Part shown: in pieces, positions 16,984 to 24,942 of the stretch | Layout of the letters: the number at the start of each line of letters is the position of its first letter | How positions within the stretch are numbered: position 1 is the first letter of the stretch | NCBI RefSeq assembly: GCF_014843845.1 | Contig: NZ_JHQS01000127.1 | Span: 30,795 to 94,794, forward strand | DNA from: Mesorhizobium amorphae | Lineage (GTDB): Bacteria; Pseudomonadota; Alphaproteobacteria; Rhizobiales; Rhizobiaceae | Direction of reading: 5' to 3' | DNA: 64,000 nucleotides | Notes under the pieces: model-generated | Databases searched by the model: none | What the model was told of the DNA's origin: nothing | What the model saw: the letters and a program-made list of their open reading frames with translations, nothing else | Made by a program: the position numbers and the translations under genes

Positions 16984-17801
16984 GCCACTTCGTCCGCCGG
17001 GCCGAGCGGCCCGATCGGCACCAAAGGCGCCGGCATGTCGGTCGTCTTCTCCGCCGCCTTGCAGATATCGGCGATGACGCAGGCCGGGCAGTCCGGCTTG
17101 CGCGCCTTGCAGACATAGCGGCCATGCAGGATCAGCCAGTGATGCGCGTGGCGCATGTACTCGTCCGGAATAATCTTAAGCAGCCCCTGCTCGACCTGCT
17201 CCGGCGTCTTGCCGGGCGCCAGGCCGAGCCGGTTGCCGATGCGCAGTATATGCGTGTCGACCGCCATCGTGTGCTGGCCGAAGGCCATGTTGAGCACGAC
17301 ATTGGCGGTCTTGCGCCCGACTCCCGGCAACTTGACCAGTTGCTCGCGGTCGTCGGGCACCTCGCCGTCATGGTCGGCGATCAGCGCCTGCGACAGCGCA
17401 ATCACGTTCCTGGCCTTGTTGCGCCAGAGCCCGATCGTGCGGATGTAATCGCCGACCTTTGCCTCGCCCAGCGCCAGCATCTTTTGCGGCGTGTCGGCGA
17501 CCTTGAACAGCGCCCGCGTCGCCTTGTTGACACCGGCATCGGTAGCTTGAGCCGAAAGCACCACCGCCACCAGCAGCGTGAAGGCGTTGACATGCTCGAG
17601 CTCGCCTTTTGGCTCCGGCCGCTGCACGGAAAAGCGCCGGAATATCTCATGCACCTCGGCTTGGCTGTAGATCGAACGGGGCCGCGCGGGCCGCGGTCGC
17701 GGCTTGGCGTTCGAGCCGTCGCGCCGGCCGGGCGGCAATTCCTTCTTGGGCATCGGGGAATTTTCGGGCATCGAGGATTTTTTGGACTTGGGGCTCGCCA
17801 T
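16980..17801 (-). CDS. nth: Endonuclease III (DNA glycosylase/AP lyase)
   Basis: 273 residues from the ATG at 17801, with a basic, Pro-rich N-terminal extension of about 50 residues before the catalytic fold. The helix-hairpin-helix 'KLPGVGRKTANVVLNMAFG' holds the catalytic Lys, and the catalytic Asp is in 'AVDTHILRIGNRLGL'. The [4Fe-4S] cysteines follow C-x6-C-x2-C-x5-C ('CKARKPDCPACVIADIC'). It removes oxidised pyrimidines in base excision repair. It is divergent from the DUF2244 gene with only 22 bp between the starts. Confidence 0.95.
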   Translation of the reverse strand: MASPKSKKSSMPENSPMPKKELPPGRRDGSNAKPRPRPARPRSIYSQAEVHEIFRRFSVQRPEPKGELEHVNAFTLLVAVVLSAQATDAGVNKATRALFKVADTPQKMLALGEAKVGDYIRTIGLWRNKARNVIALSQALIADHDGEVPDDREQLVKLPGVGRKTANVVLNMAFGQHTMAVDTHILRIGNRLGLAPGKTPEQVEQGLLKIIPDEYMRHAHHWLILHGRYVCKARKPDCPACVIADICKAAEKTTDMPAPLVPIGPLGPADEVA

Positions 17802-17823
17802 ACCCTTCCTATAATATCCCGGC

Positions 17824-18318
17824 ATGAGCGACACAAACGCCTCTTTCCAGGCCGACGAGCCCTTCTTCCACGCTTTGCTGACACCGCACCGCTCGCTCGG
17901 CCGCACCGGCTTTTTCGTGCTGATGGGCGCGCTGCTGTTCGGCTCGCTGGCGACCGGGGCGTTCTTCCTGTCGCGCGGCGCCTGGCCGGTGTTCGGCTTC
18001 TTCGGCCTCGACGTGATCGGCGTCTACATCGCCTTCCGCGCCAACTACCGCGCCGCCCGCGCCCGAGAAGAGGTGTCGGTCTCCCGAACCAGCCTCGACA
18101 TCCGCAAGACGGCGCCGTCAGGCAAATCGGAAGCGCATCGCTTCAATCCGTTCTGGTCGCGTTTCTCGATCGCCCGCCATGCCGAGATCGGCATCACCAG
18201 GATGGCGGTGGAGGCTCAAGGGAAGACTGTTCCGATCGGCGGTTTCCTCAATCCCGACGACCGCGAGAGCTTTGCCGCGGCCTTTTCACGCGCGCTGGCA
18301 ACCGCCAAGGCGCGCTGA
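17824..18318 (+). CDS. DUF2244 domain inner-membrane protein
   Basis: 164 residues. 'FHALLTPHRSLGRTGFFVLM' opens a two-helix hairpin (about residues 28-50 and 55-73), then 'AFRANYRAARAREEVSVS' leads into a soluble beta-rich C-terminal half with 'FNPFWSRF' and 'IGGFLNPDDRESFAAAF'. This is the DUF2244 architecture, which is common in alphaproteobacteria and of unknown function. The 22-bp gap to nth leaves almost no room for separate promoters. Confidence 0.88.
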   Translation: MSDTNASFQADEPFFHALLTPHRSLGRTGFFVLMGALLFGSLATGAFFLSRGAWPVFGFFGLDVIGVYIAFRANYRAARAREEVSVSRTSLDIRKTAPSGKSEAHRFNPFWSRFSIARHAEIGITRMAVEAQGKTVPIGGFLNPDDRESFAAAFSRALATAKAR

Positions 18319-18327
18319 ACAAGCACT

Positions 18328-18690
18328 TCAGAGCCGATAGCGCAAAAGCCTGCCGATCTTGCGCAGTGCGGAAATGTATTTCCAAAGGCGAACGAACAGT
18401 TTCGCTACCCTGCTCATACGGGCCGCTTGTTCCGGCTTGTAGGCCGAGATGTCCTCGACGAACCGGTCCTGAACGTGGACGTCCAGCGTCTTTGCTCTGA
18501 TCGCCAGCCCGATGCCGAGATTGCCATCAACCTTGAGTCTGGAAAAATCATAATCGATCTTGCGCACCGCCTCGTCGGCGAACCGATTCTCAAGCAGCGA
18601 ATGGGGTAGCCGGCTCTCCAGCGCCTTGCCGTACGGCGTCAACAGCAAGGTCTCCCTTGCCTCGGTCAGATTTACCTTCTCGCCGGCCAT
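18328..18690 (-). pseudogene. Internally deleted LCM-type SAM methyltransferase (N- and C-terminal ends joined)
   Basis: 120 residues. Residues 1-70 read like the start of leucine-carboxyl-methyltransferase-family enzymes: 'VNLTEARETLLLTPYGKALE', then 'ENRFADEAVRKIDYDFSRLK', then 'IGLAIRAKTLD'. Those enzymes should continue with the SAM-binding 'GxGxDTR' region, but here the sequence passes straight to a basic tail ending 'LRKIGRLLRYRL', a plausible C-terminus. The full family is about 270-300 residues, so roughly 150 are missing, including the cofactor site. It is an open frame without a stop, so a short product may still be made, but not an active methyltransferase. Family call is by eye. 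Confidence 0.6.
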
Positions 18691-18804
18691 GATTGTCCAC
18701 TTCCGTTCGAGCCGACTCTATCTGGGTACGGGCGGCGGGAAGGCAAGTTTCGGGTGGTGGCAAAGGGCGAGAGGAACGATATTCGCGGTCAAGGAGATAT
18801 TGCC

Positions 18805-19710
18805 ATGAACGCCCAGATGACCATGAATACCCGGATGAAACCGTCAGCCATTCTGCAGAACGACATCACGCCCGAAGGCAGCGACTATGAGGTGGTCCGC
18901 CGCGCCATCGAGAAGATCAGTCTCGACTATCGCGACCAGCCCTCGCTGGAGGTTCTGGCCGAGGAGGTCGGCGAGACCCCGACCGGCCTGCAAAAACTGT
19001 TCACGCGCTGGGCCGGTCTGTCACCCAAGGCCTTCCTGCAGGCGGTTACGCTCGACCATGCGCGCAAGCTGCTCGATTCCGGCATGCCGCTGCTCGAAAC
19101 CTCGTTCGAGCTTGGCATGTCAGGACCTAGCCGGCTGCACGATCTCTTCGTCACCCACGAAGCGATGTCGCCGGGCGACTACAAGACGCGTGGCGCGGGC
19201 CTCACCATCCGCTACGGCTACCACATCTCGCCCTTCGGTATTGCCCTGATCATGGTCACCGACCGCGGGCTCGCCGGCCTCGCCTTCAACGATGCGGGCG
19301 GCGAGCGGGCGGCCTTCGCCGACATGTCCAGCCGCTGGCCGAACGCCAACTATGTCGAGGACATGAGCGCCACCGCGCCCTATGCGGCGCGCATCTTCGA
19401 TCCGACGCTGTGGCGCGCCGACCAGCCGCTGCGCGTGGTGATGATCGGTACCGACTTCCAGCTGCGCGTCTGGGAAGCCCTGTTGCGCATCCCGATGGGC
19501 AAGGCCTGCACCTACTCCTCGATCGCCGAAAGGATCGGCGCACCGAACGCCAGCCGGGCGGTGGGTGCGGCGGTCGGCGCCAACCCGATGTCTTTCGTCG
19601 TGCCCTGCCATCGCGCGCTTGGCAAATCCGGAGCGCTCACCGGTTATCACTGGGGCCTGACGCGCAAGCGCGCTATCCTCGGCTGGGAGGCTGGGCAGGT
19701 CGCGTCCTGA
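18805..19710 (+). CDS. AraC-HTH / O6-alkylguanine-DNA methyltransferase fusion (Ada-like, lacking the AdaA zinc domain)
   Basis: 301 residues from the ATG at 18805 (AAGGAGATATTGCC upstream). Residues about 20-125 form an AraC helix-turn-helix ('LEVLAEEVGETPTGLQKLF', 'SFELGMSGPSRLHDLF'). The C-terminal half is an Ogt domain with the catalytic Cys in 'VVPCHRALG', plus 'GKACTYSSIAERIGAPNASRAVGAAVG'. It transfers alkyl groups from O6-guanine to itself. The N-terminal phosphotriester-repairing zinc domain of classical Ada is absent, so induction by methyl-phosphotriesters as in E. coli is unlikely. An intrinsic terminator follows at 19805-19840. Confidence 0.92.
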   Translation: MNAQMTMNTRMKPSAILQNDITPEGSDYEVVRRAIEKISLDYRDQPSLEVLAEEVGETPTGLQKLFTRWAGLSPKAFLQAVTLDHARKLLDSGMPLLETSFELGMSGPSRLHDLFVTHEAMSPGDYKTRGAGLTIRYGYHISPFGIALIMVTDRGLAGLAFNDAGGERAAFADMSSRWPNANYVEDMSATAPYAARIFDPTLWRADQPLRVVMIGTDFQLRVWEALLRIPMGKACTYSSIAERIGAPNASRAVGAAVGANPMSFVVPCHRALGKSGALTGYHWGLTRKRAILGWEAGQVAS

Positions 19711-19804
19711 AACGTCGATTTTTTCCGTTCCAATTGCATAAAACCGCATATATCAGTATCAACAAGTATTCCTATAATTATTCTCCAGCGACTAGAAGCG
19801 ATAC

Positions 19805-19840
19805 AACCGGCGACAACCTATGGTTTCGCCGGTTTTCTTT
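19805..19840 (+). terminator. Intrinsic terminator after the AraC-Ogt gene
   Basis: Perfect 9-bp arms AACCGGCGA (19805-19813) and TCGCCGGTT (19826-19834), with a further AACC/GGTT pairing inside the loop, followed by TTCTTT. It ends transcription from the left and insulates the small-protein cluster starting at 19944. Confidence 0.8.
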
Positions 19841-19943
19841 GCTACGCCGAAGCAATTCTATTTAAGTTTACCCTAAATTAACCACGATAAAGCGAGGATA
19901 CCTTTGGGTTAGGTCGGACTGTCCGGCTTGATAGGAGGTTTCG

Positions 19944-20414
19944 ATGAAGCTCTTCCGCACCGCCATCGGTGCAGCTGTTCTGGTCGCCTGTATCGACCAG
20001 ACCGCATCGGCCGCCACTGGAAACGTCCTGTTCAACGGCACCATAACCGCGACCTGCACGCTGACGGTGAATTCCAACGGCACGATGACCGTCAGCACCA
20101 ACCTTCAGTCGCTGAGCTCCCACAATGCCGGCGGTTCGGCCGGCAGCGTCCAGGTGGACACCACGGGCGGTGTCTCGCTCAGCGTCGATCCGGTCACATC
20201 CACCACCGTGCCTGCCTCTGATGTCACGGCCACCACCTGGACGCCGACCTTGGCCTCCACCGGCGCCCACACCATTGCGGAAACCGGCACCACGACCGCG
20301 CTTGCCGCGCCCGGCACTTCGACCGTCGCGGTCAATCTCGCCGGCACCAAGGGCGGCAGCAACCGCTTCTCCGCCGGCAACTATCAGGCAACGGTCACGC
20401 TTCGCTGCGAATGA
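19944..20414 (+). CDS. Exported beta-rich protein, fimbrial-subunit-like C-terminus (cluster gene 1)
   Basis: 156 residues with a near-perfect AGGAGGTTTCG before the ATG. The N-terminus is a signal peptide that could be cut after 'QTASA' or act as a lipoprotein signal ('LVAC', Cys16). The mature part is rich in Thr, Ser, Gly and Val in beta-strand alternation, with a Cys in 'ATCTLTV' and another at the very end ('YQATVTLRCE'). The last 35 residues resemble those of the gene at 21256 ('AGNYQxxVTxRCE'). This N-/C-terminal Cys arrangement resembles chaperone-usher subunits or SCPU-type proteins, but I cannot assign the family. Confidence 0.75.
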   Translation: MKLFRTAIGAAVLVACIDQTASAATGNVLFNGTITATCTLTVNSNGTMTVSTNLQSLSSHNAGGSAGSVQVDTTGGVSLSVDPVTSTTVPASDVTATTWTPTLASTGAHTIAETGTTTALAAPGTSTVAVNLAGTKGGSNRFSAGNYQATVTLRCE

Positions 20415-20436
20415 CCCCTCGCGAAAGGAGGGAGCT

Positions 20437-20829
20437 TTGACTCAAGGTGGAATTCTTGCGGTGGCGCTGGCTGTCGCCCTCGTTCCCATTGCCGCGTCGG
20501 GCCAGTCGATGACGCCGATGCGCGGCGAGGTCAGGTCCTTTACCGACGCCTTCGCCGTGCGGGTCTTCCCGGGCAACCCGTATGACCAGCGCATACGCGT
20601 CGAAATCCATGTCTATGACCAGAATTTCCAACCCGTCGATGCCAGGATCACGCCGAACGCCTTCCTGCTGGCTGGCCAGGCATCGCGCCCGGTTCTGGTG
20701 GTCGTGCCGTTCGACGGCGCGACCGAGCGTAAAGTGCGTATCTGTACCGAGAGTATCCCCTTTCCAAGCGAGCAGACGCAAATAAGGGCACAGATATGCG
20801 GAAAGTTTTTCGGGCATCGCAGGTTCTGA
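20437..20829 (+). CDS. Small exported protein, possible minimal PapD-like fold (cluster gene 2)
   Basis: 130 residues from a TTG at 20437 directly after a perfect AAGGAGGGAGCT; no ATG fits. A signal peptide ends near 'IAASGQ'. The mature part starts 'RGEVRSFTDAFAVRVFPGNP' and continues with strands such as 'IRVEIHVYDQNFQPVDARITP' and 'SRPVLVVVPF', then two Cys ('VRICTESI', 'AQICGKFF'). The strand order loosely recalls the first domain of periplasmic pilus chaperones. That is speculative, and there is no second domain. It overlaps gene 3 by 34 bases. Confidence 0.65.
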   Translation: MTQGGILAVALAVALVPIAASGQSMTPMRGEVRSFTDAFAVRVFPGNPYDQRIRVEIHVYDQNFQPVDARITPNAFLLAGQASRPVLVVVPFDGATERKVRICTESIPFPSEQTQIRAQICGKFFGHRRF

Positions 20830-21308
20830 CCCTCTCCTTTCTGCCCGCTTGGGCGGTCGTAAGTCAGGGGTTTGCCGAGGATATACTGAACCTGAACCAG
20901 AACCAGACCGGCTTCACTCTGCCCGGCGTCACCTTGCCCCAGGGCCAGGACGAGGTTCACGCTTCCGACGGCACCACCTGCCGCTCCGCCGTTTCCGGCA
21001 GCGGCGCTTATCTCGACGTCGGTGTCATCAGAGGCAACAGCAACAGCCAATCGAACAGTGACCTCGCCACTTACGGCCGCGTCGTGGTCCCGATCGGGCG
21101 GAAGCCGAAGCGCATCGATTGCAGCCGCCTCTACGAACTCGAGGTCGAGCGCCTGCAGCTGGAGCTGAAGCTGCTGAAGATGGGCCTCGGCGCCGATGGC
21201 CAGACAGCAAGCGTGACCGCCGCCGCACCCCCGGCCACATCACCAGCATGGGCCAATGAAGGCTGGAGCATCAGAGACGGCAGTGGCAAGAAAAAGAAGA
21301 AGAAATAG
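20796..21308 (+). CDS. Exported protein with coiled-coil segment and poly-Lys tail (cluster gene 3)
   Basis: 170 residues. AAGGG inside the end of gene 2 serves as ribosome-binding site, and the frames overlap by 34 bases. A signal peptide ends near 'SQGFAED'. A region with 'FTLPGVTLPQGQDEV' and 'TTCRSAVSGSG' follows, then 'YGRVVVPIG' and 'RIDCSRLYELEVERLQLELKLLKMGL', which predicts a short amphipathic helix or coiled coil (two Cys, one in each half). The protein ends in six Lys encoded by an A-rich tract that also encodes the basic start of gene 4 in another frame. No family recognised. Confidence 0.7.
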   Translation: MRKVFRASQVLTLSFLPAWAVVSQGFAEDILNLNQNQTGFTLPGVTLPQGQDEVHASDGTTCRSAVSGSGAYLDVGVIRGNSNSQSNSDLATYGRVVVPIGRKPKRIDCSRLYELEVERLQLELKLLKMGLGADGQTASVTAAAPPATSPAWANEGWSIRDGSGKKKKKK

Positions 21309-21765
21309 CAGCGCGCTGCTTGCCTTCGCCGCGCTCGCCGGCTTCTGCCTGCCGGCACAGTCGGCGATCATCGGCACCTGCACGATCATGATCGGCGCCT
21401 CGGGAACGATGACGCCGAACCCCGCCATCAACATATTCGGCTCCAAGCAGGCGGGCGGGTCGAGCGCAGGCGCCACCATCACCGCAAGCTCCCTGCTCTG
21501 CACCATACTTAATTTGCTCGATTGCTTTTCCGTTTCGGCGCCGCCACCGATCGCCTTCACCTCCGCGCCAAGCGGCGGCGACACCAACACCACCTTCGCC
21601 ACCGTCTTCCGCCTCGATGGCTCGGGCACCGACATCCCAGGCAGTTCGCCGCAGCGCGTCACCAACGGCACCCACACCATCCAGGTCGACCTCACAGCAA
21701 CCAAATCTTCAGGCATCTTTCCGGCCGGCAACTATCAGGGCATGGTCACAGTGCGCTGCGAATGA
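21256..21765 (+). CDS. Exported beta-rich protein, paralogue of cluster gene 1 (cluster gene 4)
   Basis: 169 residues from the ATG at 21256; a GTG at 21283 is an alternative that gives a tighter signal peptide ('ARKRRRNS' then a hydrophobic stretch ending 'LPAQSA'). The frame overlaps gene 3 by 53 bases (26 with the GTG). The mature part starts 'IIGTCTIMIG' and ends 'AGNYQGMVTVRCE', matching gene 1 in the position of the first Cys-Thr and of the terminal Cys. Two extra Cys lie in the middle ('LLCTILNLLDCFS'). It is probably a second subunit of the same exported structure. It lies 78 bp before the ribokinase gene. Confidence 0.72.
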   Translation: MKAGASETAVARKRRRNSSALLAFAALAGFCLPAQSAIIGTCTIMIGASGTMTPNPAINIFGSKQAGGSSAGATITASSLLCTILNLLDCFSVSAPPPIAFTSAPSGGDTNTTFATVFRLDGSGTDIPGSSPQRVTNGTHTIQVDLTATKSSGIFPAGNYQGMVTVRCE

Positions 21766-21843
21766 CGAGACGCGGCACCTGGATGGACTGGCAACCGGCA
21801 TTCTTACAGGTTAGCCTCCCGCGCATTCAGCAGGAGGCATTTC

Positions 21844-22749
21844 TTGATTATCGTTGTCGGCTCGATCAACCTCGACCTCATCGCCAATGTCGACCGCTTG
21901 CCGGCACCTGGCGAGACGGTGCGCGGCTCCAATTTCACGACGGCACCCGGCGGCAAGGGCGCCAACCAGGCATTGGCTGCCGCGCGCGCCGGCGCCAACG
22001 TGCGCATGGTGGGCGCGGTCGGCAAGGATAGTTTCGCCGCCGAGGCAACCGCATTGCTCAGGGATGGGAAAGTCGATCTGTCCGGCGTCGGAGAGAGCTT
22101 CGCCTCGACTGGCACGGCGCTGATCCTGGTCGGCGCCGACGGCGAGAACGTCATCGCCGTGGTGCCGGGCGCCAACGATTCGGTGCTGCCGGCCGACATT
22201 GCCAAAGCCCTGCTGAAGAAGAACGATGTCGTGCTGCTGCAGCACGAGATCCCGCTGCAGACCGTCGAGGCCGCGCTCGACGCGACCCGGGCGGCCGGCG
22301 CGATCAGTGTGCTCAACACCGCGCCGTTTCGCGCGGAGGCGTCCGACCTGCTTGCCAAGGCGGACTATGCCGTCGCCAACGAAACCGAATTCGACCTCTA
22401 TGGCGAGGCGTTGTCGCTCGCCGGCCGCGACCGCCCGGCGCGGATGCGCGACTATGCCGGCAAGACCGGGCGCACCATCGTCGTCACGCTCGGCGGCGAC
22501 GGCGTGCTGGCCGCGACGCCGGACAATTTCCTGACGGTGCCGGCGCTGAAGATCACCCCGGTCGACACCGTCGGCGCCGGCGACACCTTTTGCGGCTATT
22601 TCGGCGCCGGCCTGTCGTCCGGCCTGCCGCTCGAACAGGCGCTCGTCCGCGCCGCCGCCGCCGGCTCGCTTGCTTGCCTGAAGCCCGGCGCCCAGCCGGC
22701 GATCCCGCTGGCAAAAGATGTCGACGCCGCCCTGACCGGTGCGCGATGA
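21844..22749 (+). CDS. rbsK: Ribokinase (PfkB family)
   Basis: 301 residues from a TTG at 21844, preceded by AGGAGGCATTTC. PfkB signatures: 'GSINLDLIANVDRLPAPGET' near the N-terminus, 'GGKGANQALAAARAGA', and the C-terminal catalytic 'DTVGAGDTFCGYFG' with the base Asp. It phosphorylates a sugar, most likely ribose, at the expense of ATP. Its stop overlaps the amidase start by four bases (ATGA), and a nucleoside hydrolase gene lies 2.3 kb away on the other strand, which would fit ribose salvage. Confidence 0.88.
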   Translation: MIIVVGSINLDLIANVDRLPAPGETVRGSNFTTAPGGKGANQALAAARAGANVRMVGAVGKDSFAAEATALLRDGKVDLSGVGESFASTGTALILVGADGENVIAVVPGANDSVLPADIAKALLKKNDVVLLQHEIPLQTVEAALDATRAAGAISVLNTAPFRAEASDLLAKADYAVANETEFDLYGEALSLAGRDRPARMRDYAGKTGRTIVVTLGGDGVLAATPDNFLTVPALKITPVDTVGAGDTFCGYFGAGLSSGLPLEQALVRAAAAGSLACLKPGAQPAIPLAKDVDAALTGAR

Positions 22750-24206
22750 CAGGCCCGCGCCCGGCCACCAAACATGCCGTGCCGGCGGCCGGCGAGATCT
22801 GCCGCCTGTCCGCGGTGGAGCTGGCTGACCGTATCAGACGCCGGCAGCTTTCCGTGCGCGAGGTGGTCGCGGCCTTCCTCGACCGCATCGAGGCCGTGAA
22901 CCCGCAGGTCAACGCCATCGTGTCGCTGCGCGACCCCGCGGACATCCTGGCTGAAGCCGCCACGGCCGACGCCCATCTGGCGGGCGGTGGGGAGGCGGGA
23001 ACCCTGTTCGGCCTACCGATCGCCATCAAGGACCTTGCGCTGACCAAGGGTCTCAGAACCACCTTCGGCTCGCCGATCTTCGCCGATTTCGTCCCCGGGG
23101 AAGATGATTTCTTCGTCGAGCGCGTGCGCAAGGCCGGCGCGATCGTCATCGGCAAGACCAATGTTCCCGAATTCGGACTGGGCTCCAACACCTACAACAG
23201 CGTTTTCGGTTCGACGCACAACGCCTTCGATCCTGCGCTGACCGCCGGCGGCTCGAGCGGCGGCGCCGCCGTCGCACTGGCGCTCGACATGCTCCCCGTC
23301 GCCGACGGCAGCGACCTCGGCGGCTCGCTGCGCAATCCGGCCGCCTACAACAACGTCTACGGCTTCCGCCCCTCGCAGGGCCTTGTCCCGGCCGGTCCCG
23401 ACATCGATGTCTTCCACGCGCAGATGGGCGTCGAGGGCCCGATGGGCCGCAATGTGCGCGACATCGCACTGCTGCTCGACGAGCAGGCCGGCTACCACCC
23501 GCGTGCGCCGCTCTCGCACGACAAGCAGGGCTCTTTCCTGGAAGGACTGCAAACGCCGGCGGGCGGCGGCCGCATCGCCTGGTTCGGCGATCTCGGTGGC
23601 CATCTGCCGGTGGAAGCAGGCATTCTCGATCTTTGCGAGGCAGCTTTGGGCAGGATCGCCGGCGCGTCGTTCCAAAGCGAGGCGCTGGTGCCGGATGTCG
23701 ACTTCGAAGCGCTGTGGCAGGCGTTTGTCACGTTGCGCCAGGCAAGCAGCGGCTGCGCGCTGAAAGCCCACTACGACGATCCGGCAAAGCGCAAACTTCT
23801 CAAGCCCGAGGCCGTGTGGGAAGTGGAGCAGGCGCTGCACCTCACCGCGCCGCAAATCCACGCCGCAACGGTGCGGCGCTCGTCGTGGCACAAAACGCTG
23901 CTGTCGCTGTTCGAGCGCTTCGACCTCGTCGCGCTGCCGACCGCGCAGGTCTTTCCCTTCGCGGTCTCCACCCACTGGCCGAGCCAGGTGGCCGGGCGCG
24001 GCATGGACAGCTATCACCGCTGGATGCAGGTTTCCGCCTTCGCCACGCTGGGCGGCTGTCCGGCTCTCAACGTACCGGTCGGCTTCGACGGCAAGGACCG
24101 GCCGATGGGCATGCAGCTGATTGGACGGCCGCGCGGCGACCTTGCCGTGCTCAAGGCGGGAGCGGCCTATGAGGCGACGCTGCCGTGGCAGGCCGGCGCC
24201 TGCTGA
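22746..24206 (+). CDS. Amidase (amidase signature family)
   Basis: 486 residues from the ATG overlapping the ribokinase stop. The Ser-cisSer-Lys triad is present: Lys in 'GLPIAIKDLAL', cis-Ser in 'TAGGSSGGAAVALAL', and the nucleophilic Ser in 'DGSDLGGSLRNPAAYN'. Family members hydrolyse aliphatic or aryl amides. It is not GatA by context (no gatB/gatC near). The coupling with a ribokinase suggests a catabolic substrate, which cannot be named. Confidence 0.9.
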   Translation: MTGPRPATKHAVPAAGEICRLSAVELADRIRRRQLSVREVVAAFLDRIEAVNPQVNAIVSLRDPADILAEAATADAHLAGGGEAGTLFGLPIAIKDLALTKGLRTTFGSPIFADFVPGEDDFFVERVRKAGAIVIGKTNVPEFGLGSNTYNSVFGSTHNAFDPALTAGGSSGGAAVALALDMLPVADGSDLGGSLRNPAAYNNVYGFRPSQGLVPAGPDIDVFHAQMGVEGPMGRNVRDIALLLDEQAGYHPRAPLSHDKQGSFLEGLQTPAGGGRIAWFGDLGGHLPVEAGILDLCEAALGRIAGASFQSEALVPDVDFEALWQAFVTLRQASSGCALKAHYDDPAKRKLLKPEAVWEVEQALHLTAPQIHAATVRRSSWHKTLLSLFERFDLVALPTAQVFPFAVSTHWPSQVAGRGMDSYHRWMQVSAFATLGGCPALNVPVGFDGKDRPMGMQLIGRPRGDLAVLKAGAAYEATLPWQAGAC

Positions 24207-24317
24207 AGCCAGCCTGGTTCTACCGGTGCCAATTCCACCGGCTTGCGCCGGCGGCGATCCCATGCATTGATTTGACATGGCCGCGTCGCGCAGCGGCATT
24301 CTGTCGAGGGAATCCCC

Positions 24318-24932
24318 ATGTCTCTGGAACTCTACGCCGCCTATCTGCTTGCCTGTCTCGTCATCATCCTGGTACCCGGACCGACGGTGACGCTGATCAT
24401 CGCCAACAGCATCCGCCACGGTTCGCGTGCCGGCCTTGCCAATGTCGCCGGCACGCAGGCTGGGCTTGCCATCATGATCGCCATTGTCGGCATCGGCCTG
24501 ACCTCGCTGATCGCGGGCATGGGCCACTGGTTCGAATGGGTGAGGCTGATCGGCGCCGCCTATTTGATCTGGATGGGCGTGCAGATGTTCCGCTCGAAGG
24601 GCACGCTGAACGCCGACGGGACGGCGAGGAAGCCGCGTGGCGGCTTCTTCCTGCAGGGCCTGCTGGTGGCGCTGAGCAACCCGAAGACGCTGGTGTTCTT
24701 CGGCGCCTTCTTCCCGCAATTTATTTCCCCGGAAGGCAACTATGCGCTGCAGATCACGGTCATGGGCCTCACCGCGATGATCTTCGCCGCCGTGTCGGAT
24801 TCGACCTACGCACTCGCCTCCGCCCGCGCCGGACGCCTGCTGTCGGCCAGCCGGGTCAAGCTGCTGTCGAGGATCAGCGGCAGCTTCCTGGTCGGCGGCG
24901 GCCTGTGGCTGGCGTTTTCAAAAGCGAAGTGA
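24318..24932 (+). CDS. LysE family amino-acid exporter
   Basis: 204 residues, five or six hydrophobic helices, with the family opening 'LACLVIILVPGPTVTLIIANS' followed by 'GSRAGLANVAGTQAGLA'. The middle 'FFLQGLLVALSNPKTLVFFGAFFPQF' is the other LysE/RhtB landmark. It exports an amino acid or derivative across the inner membrane. GGGAATCCCC stands before the ATG. It stands alone; the region after its stop carries a palindromic repeat. Confidence 0.93.
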   Translation: MSLELYAAYLLACLVIILVPGPTVTLIIANSIRHGSRAGLANVAGTQAGLAIMIAIVGIGLTSLIAGMGHWFEWVRLIGAAYLIWMGVQMFRSKGTLNADGTARKPRGGFFLQGLLVALSNPKTLVFFGAFFPQFISPEGNYALQITVMGLTAMIFAAVSDSTYALASARAGRLLSASRVKLLSRISGSFLVGGGLWLAFSKAK

Positions 24933-24942
24933 GCGCACCCTT

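Noticed and set aside
19862..19883. TTAA-containing words upstream of the small exported-protein cluster as a CtrA site
   Set aside because: The two TTAA words are 12 bases apart instead of the 7 in the CtrA consensus; only a weak TTTACC/TTAACC direct repeat remains.
23013..24719. Minus-strand open frame of 568 codons across the amidase and LysE genes
   Set aside because: Both plus-strand genes have clear catalytic or membrane signatures; the antisense frame has none.
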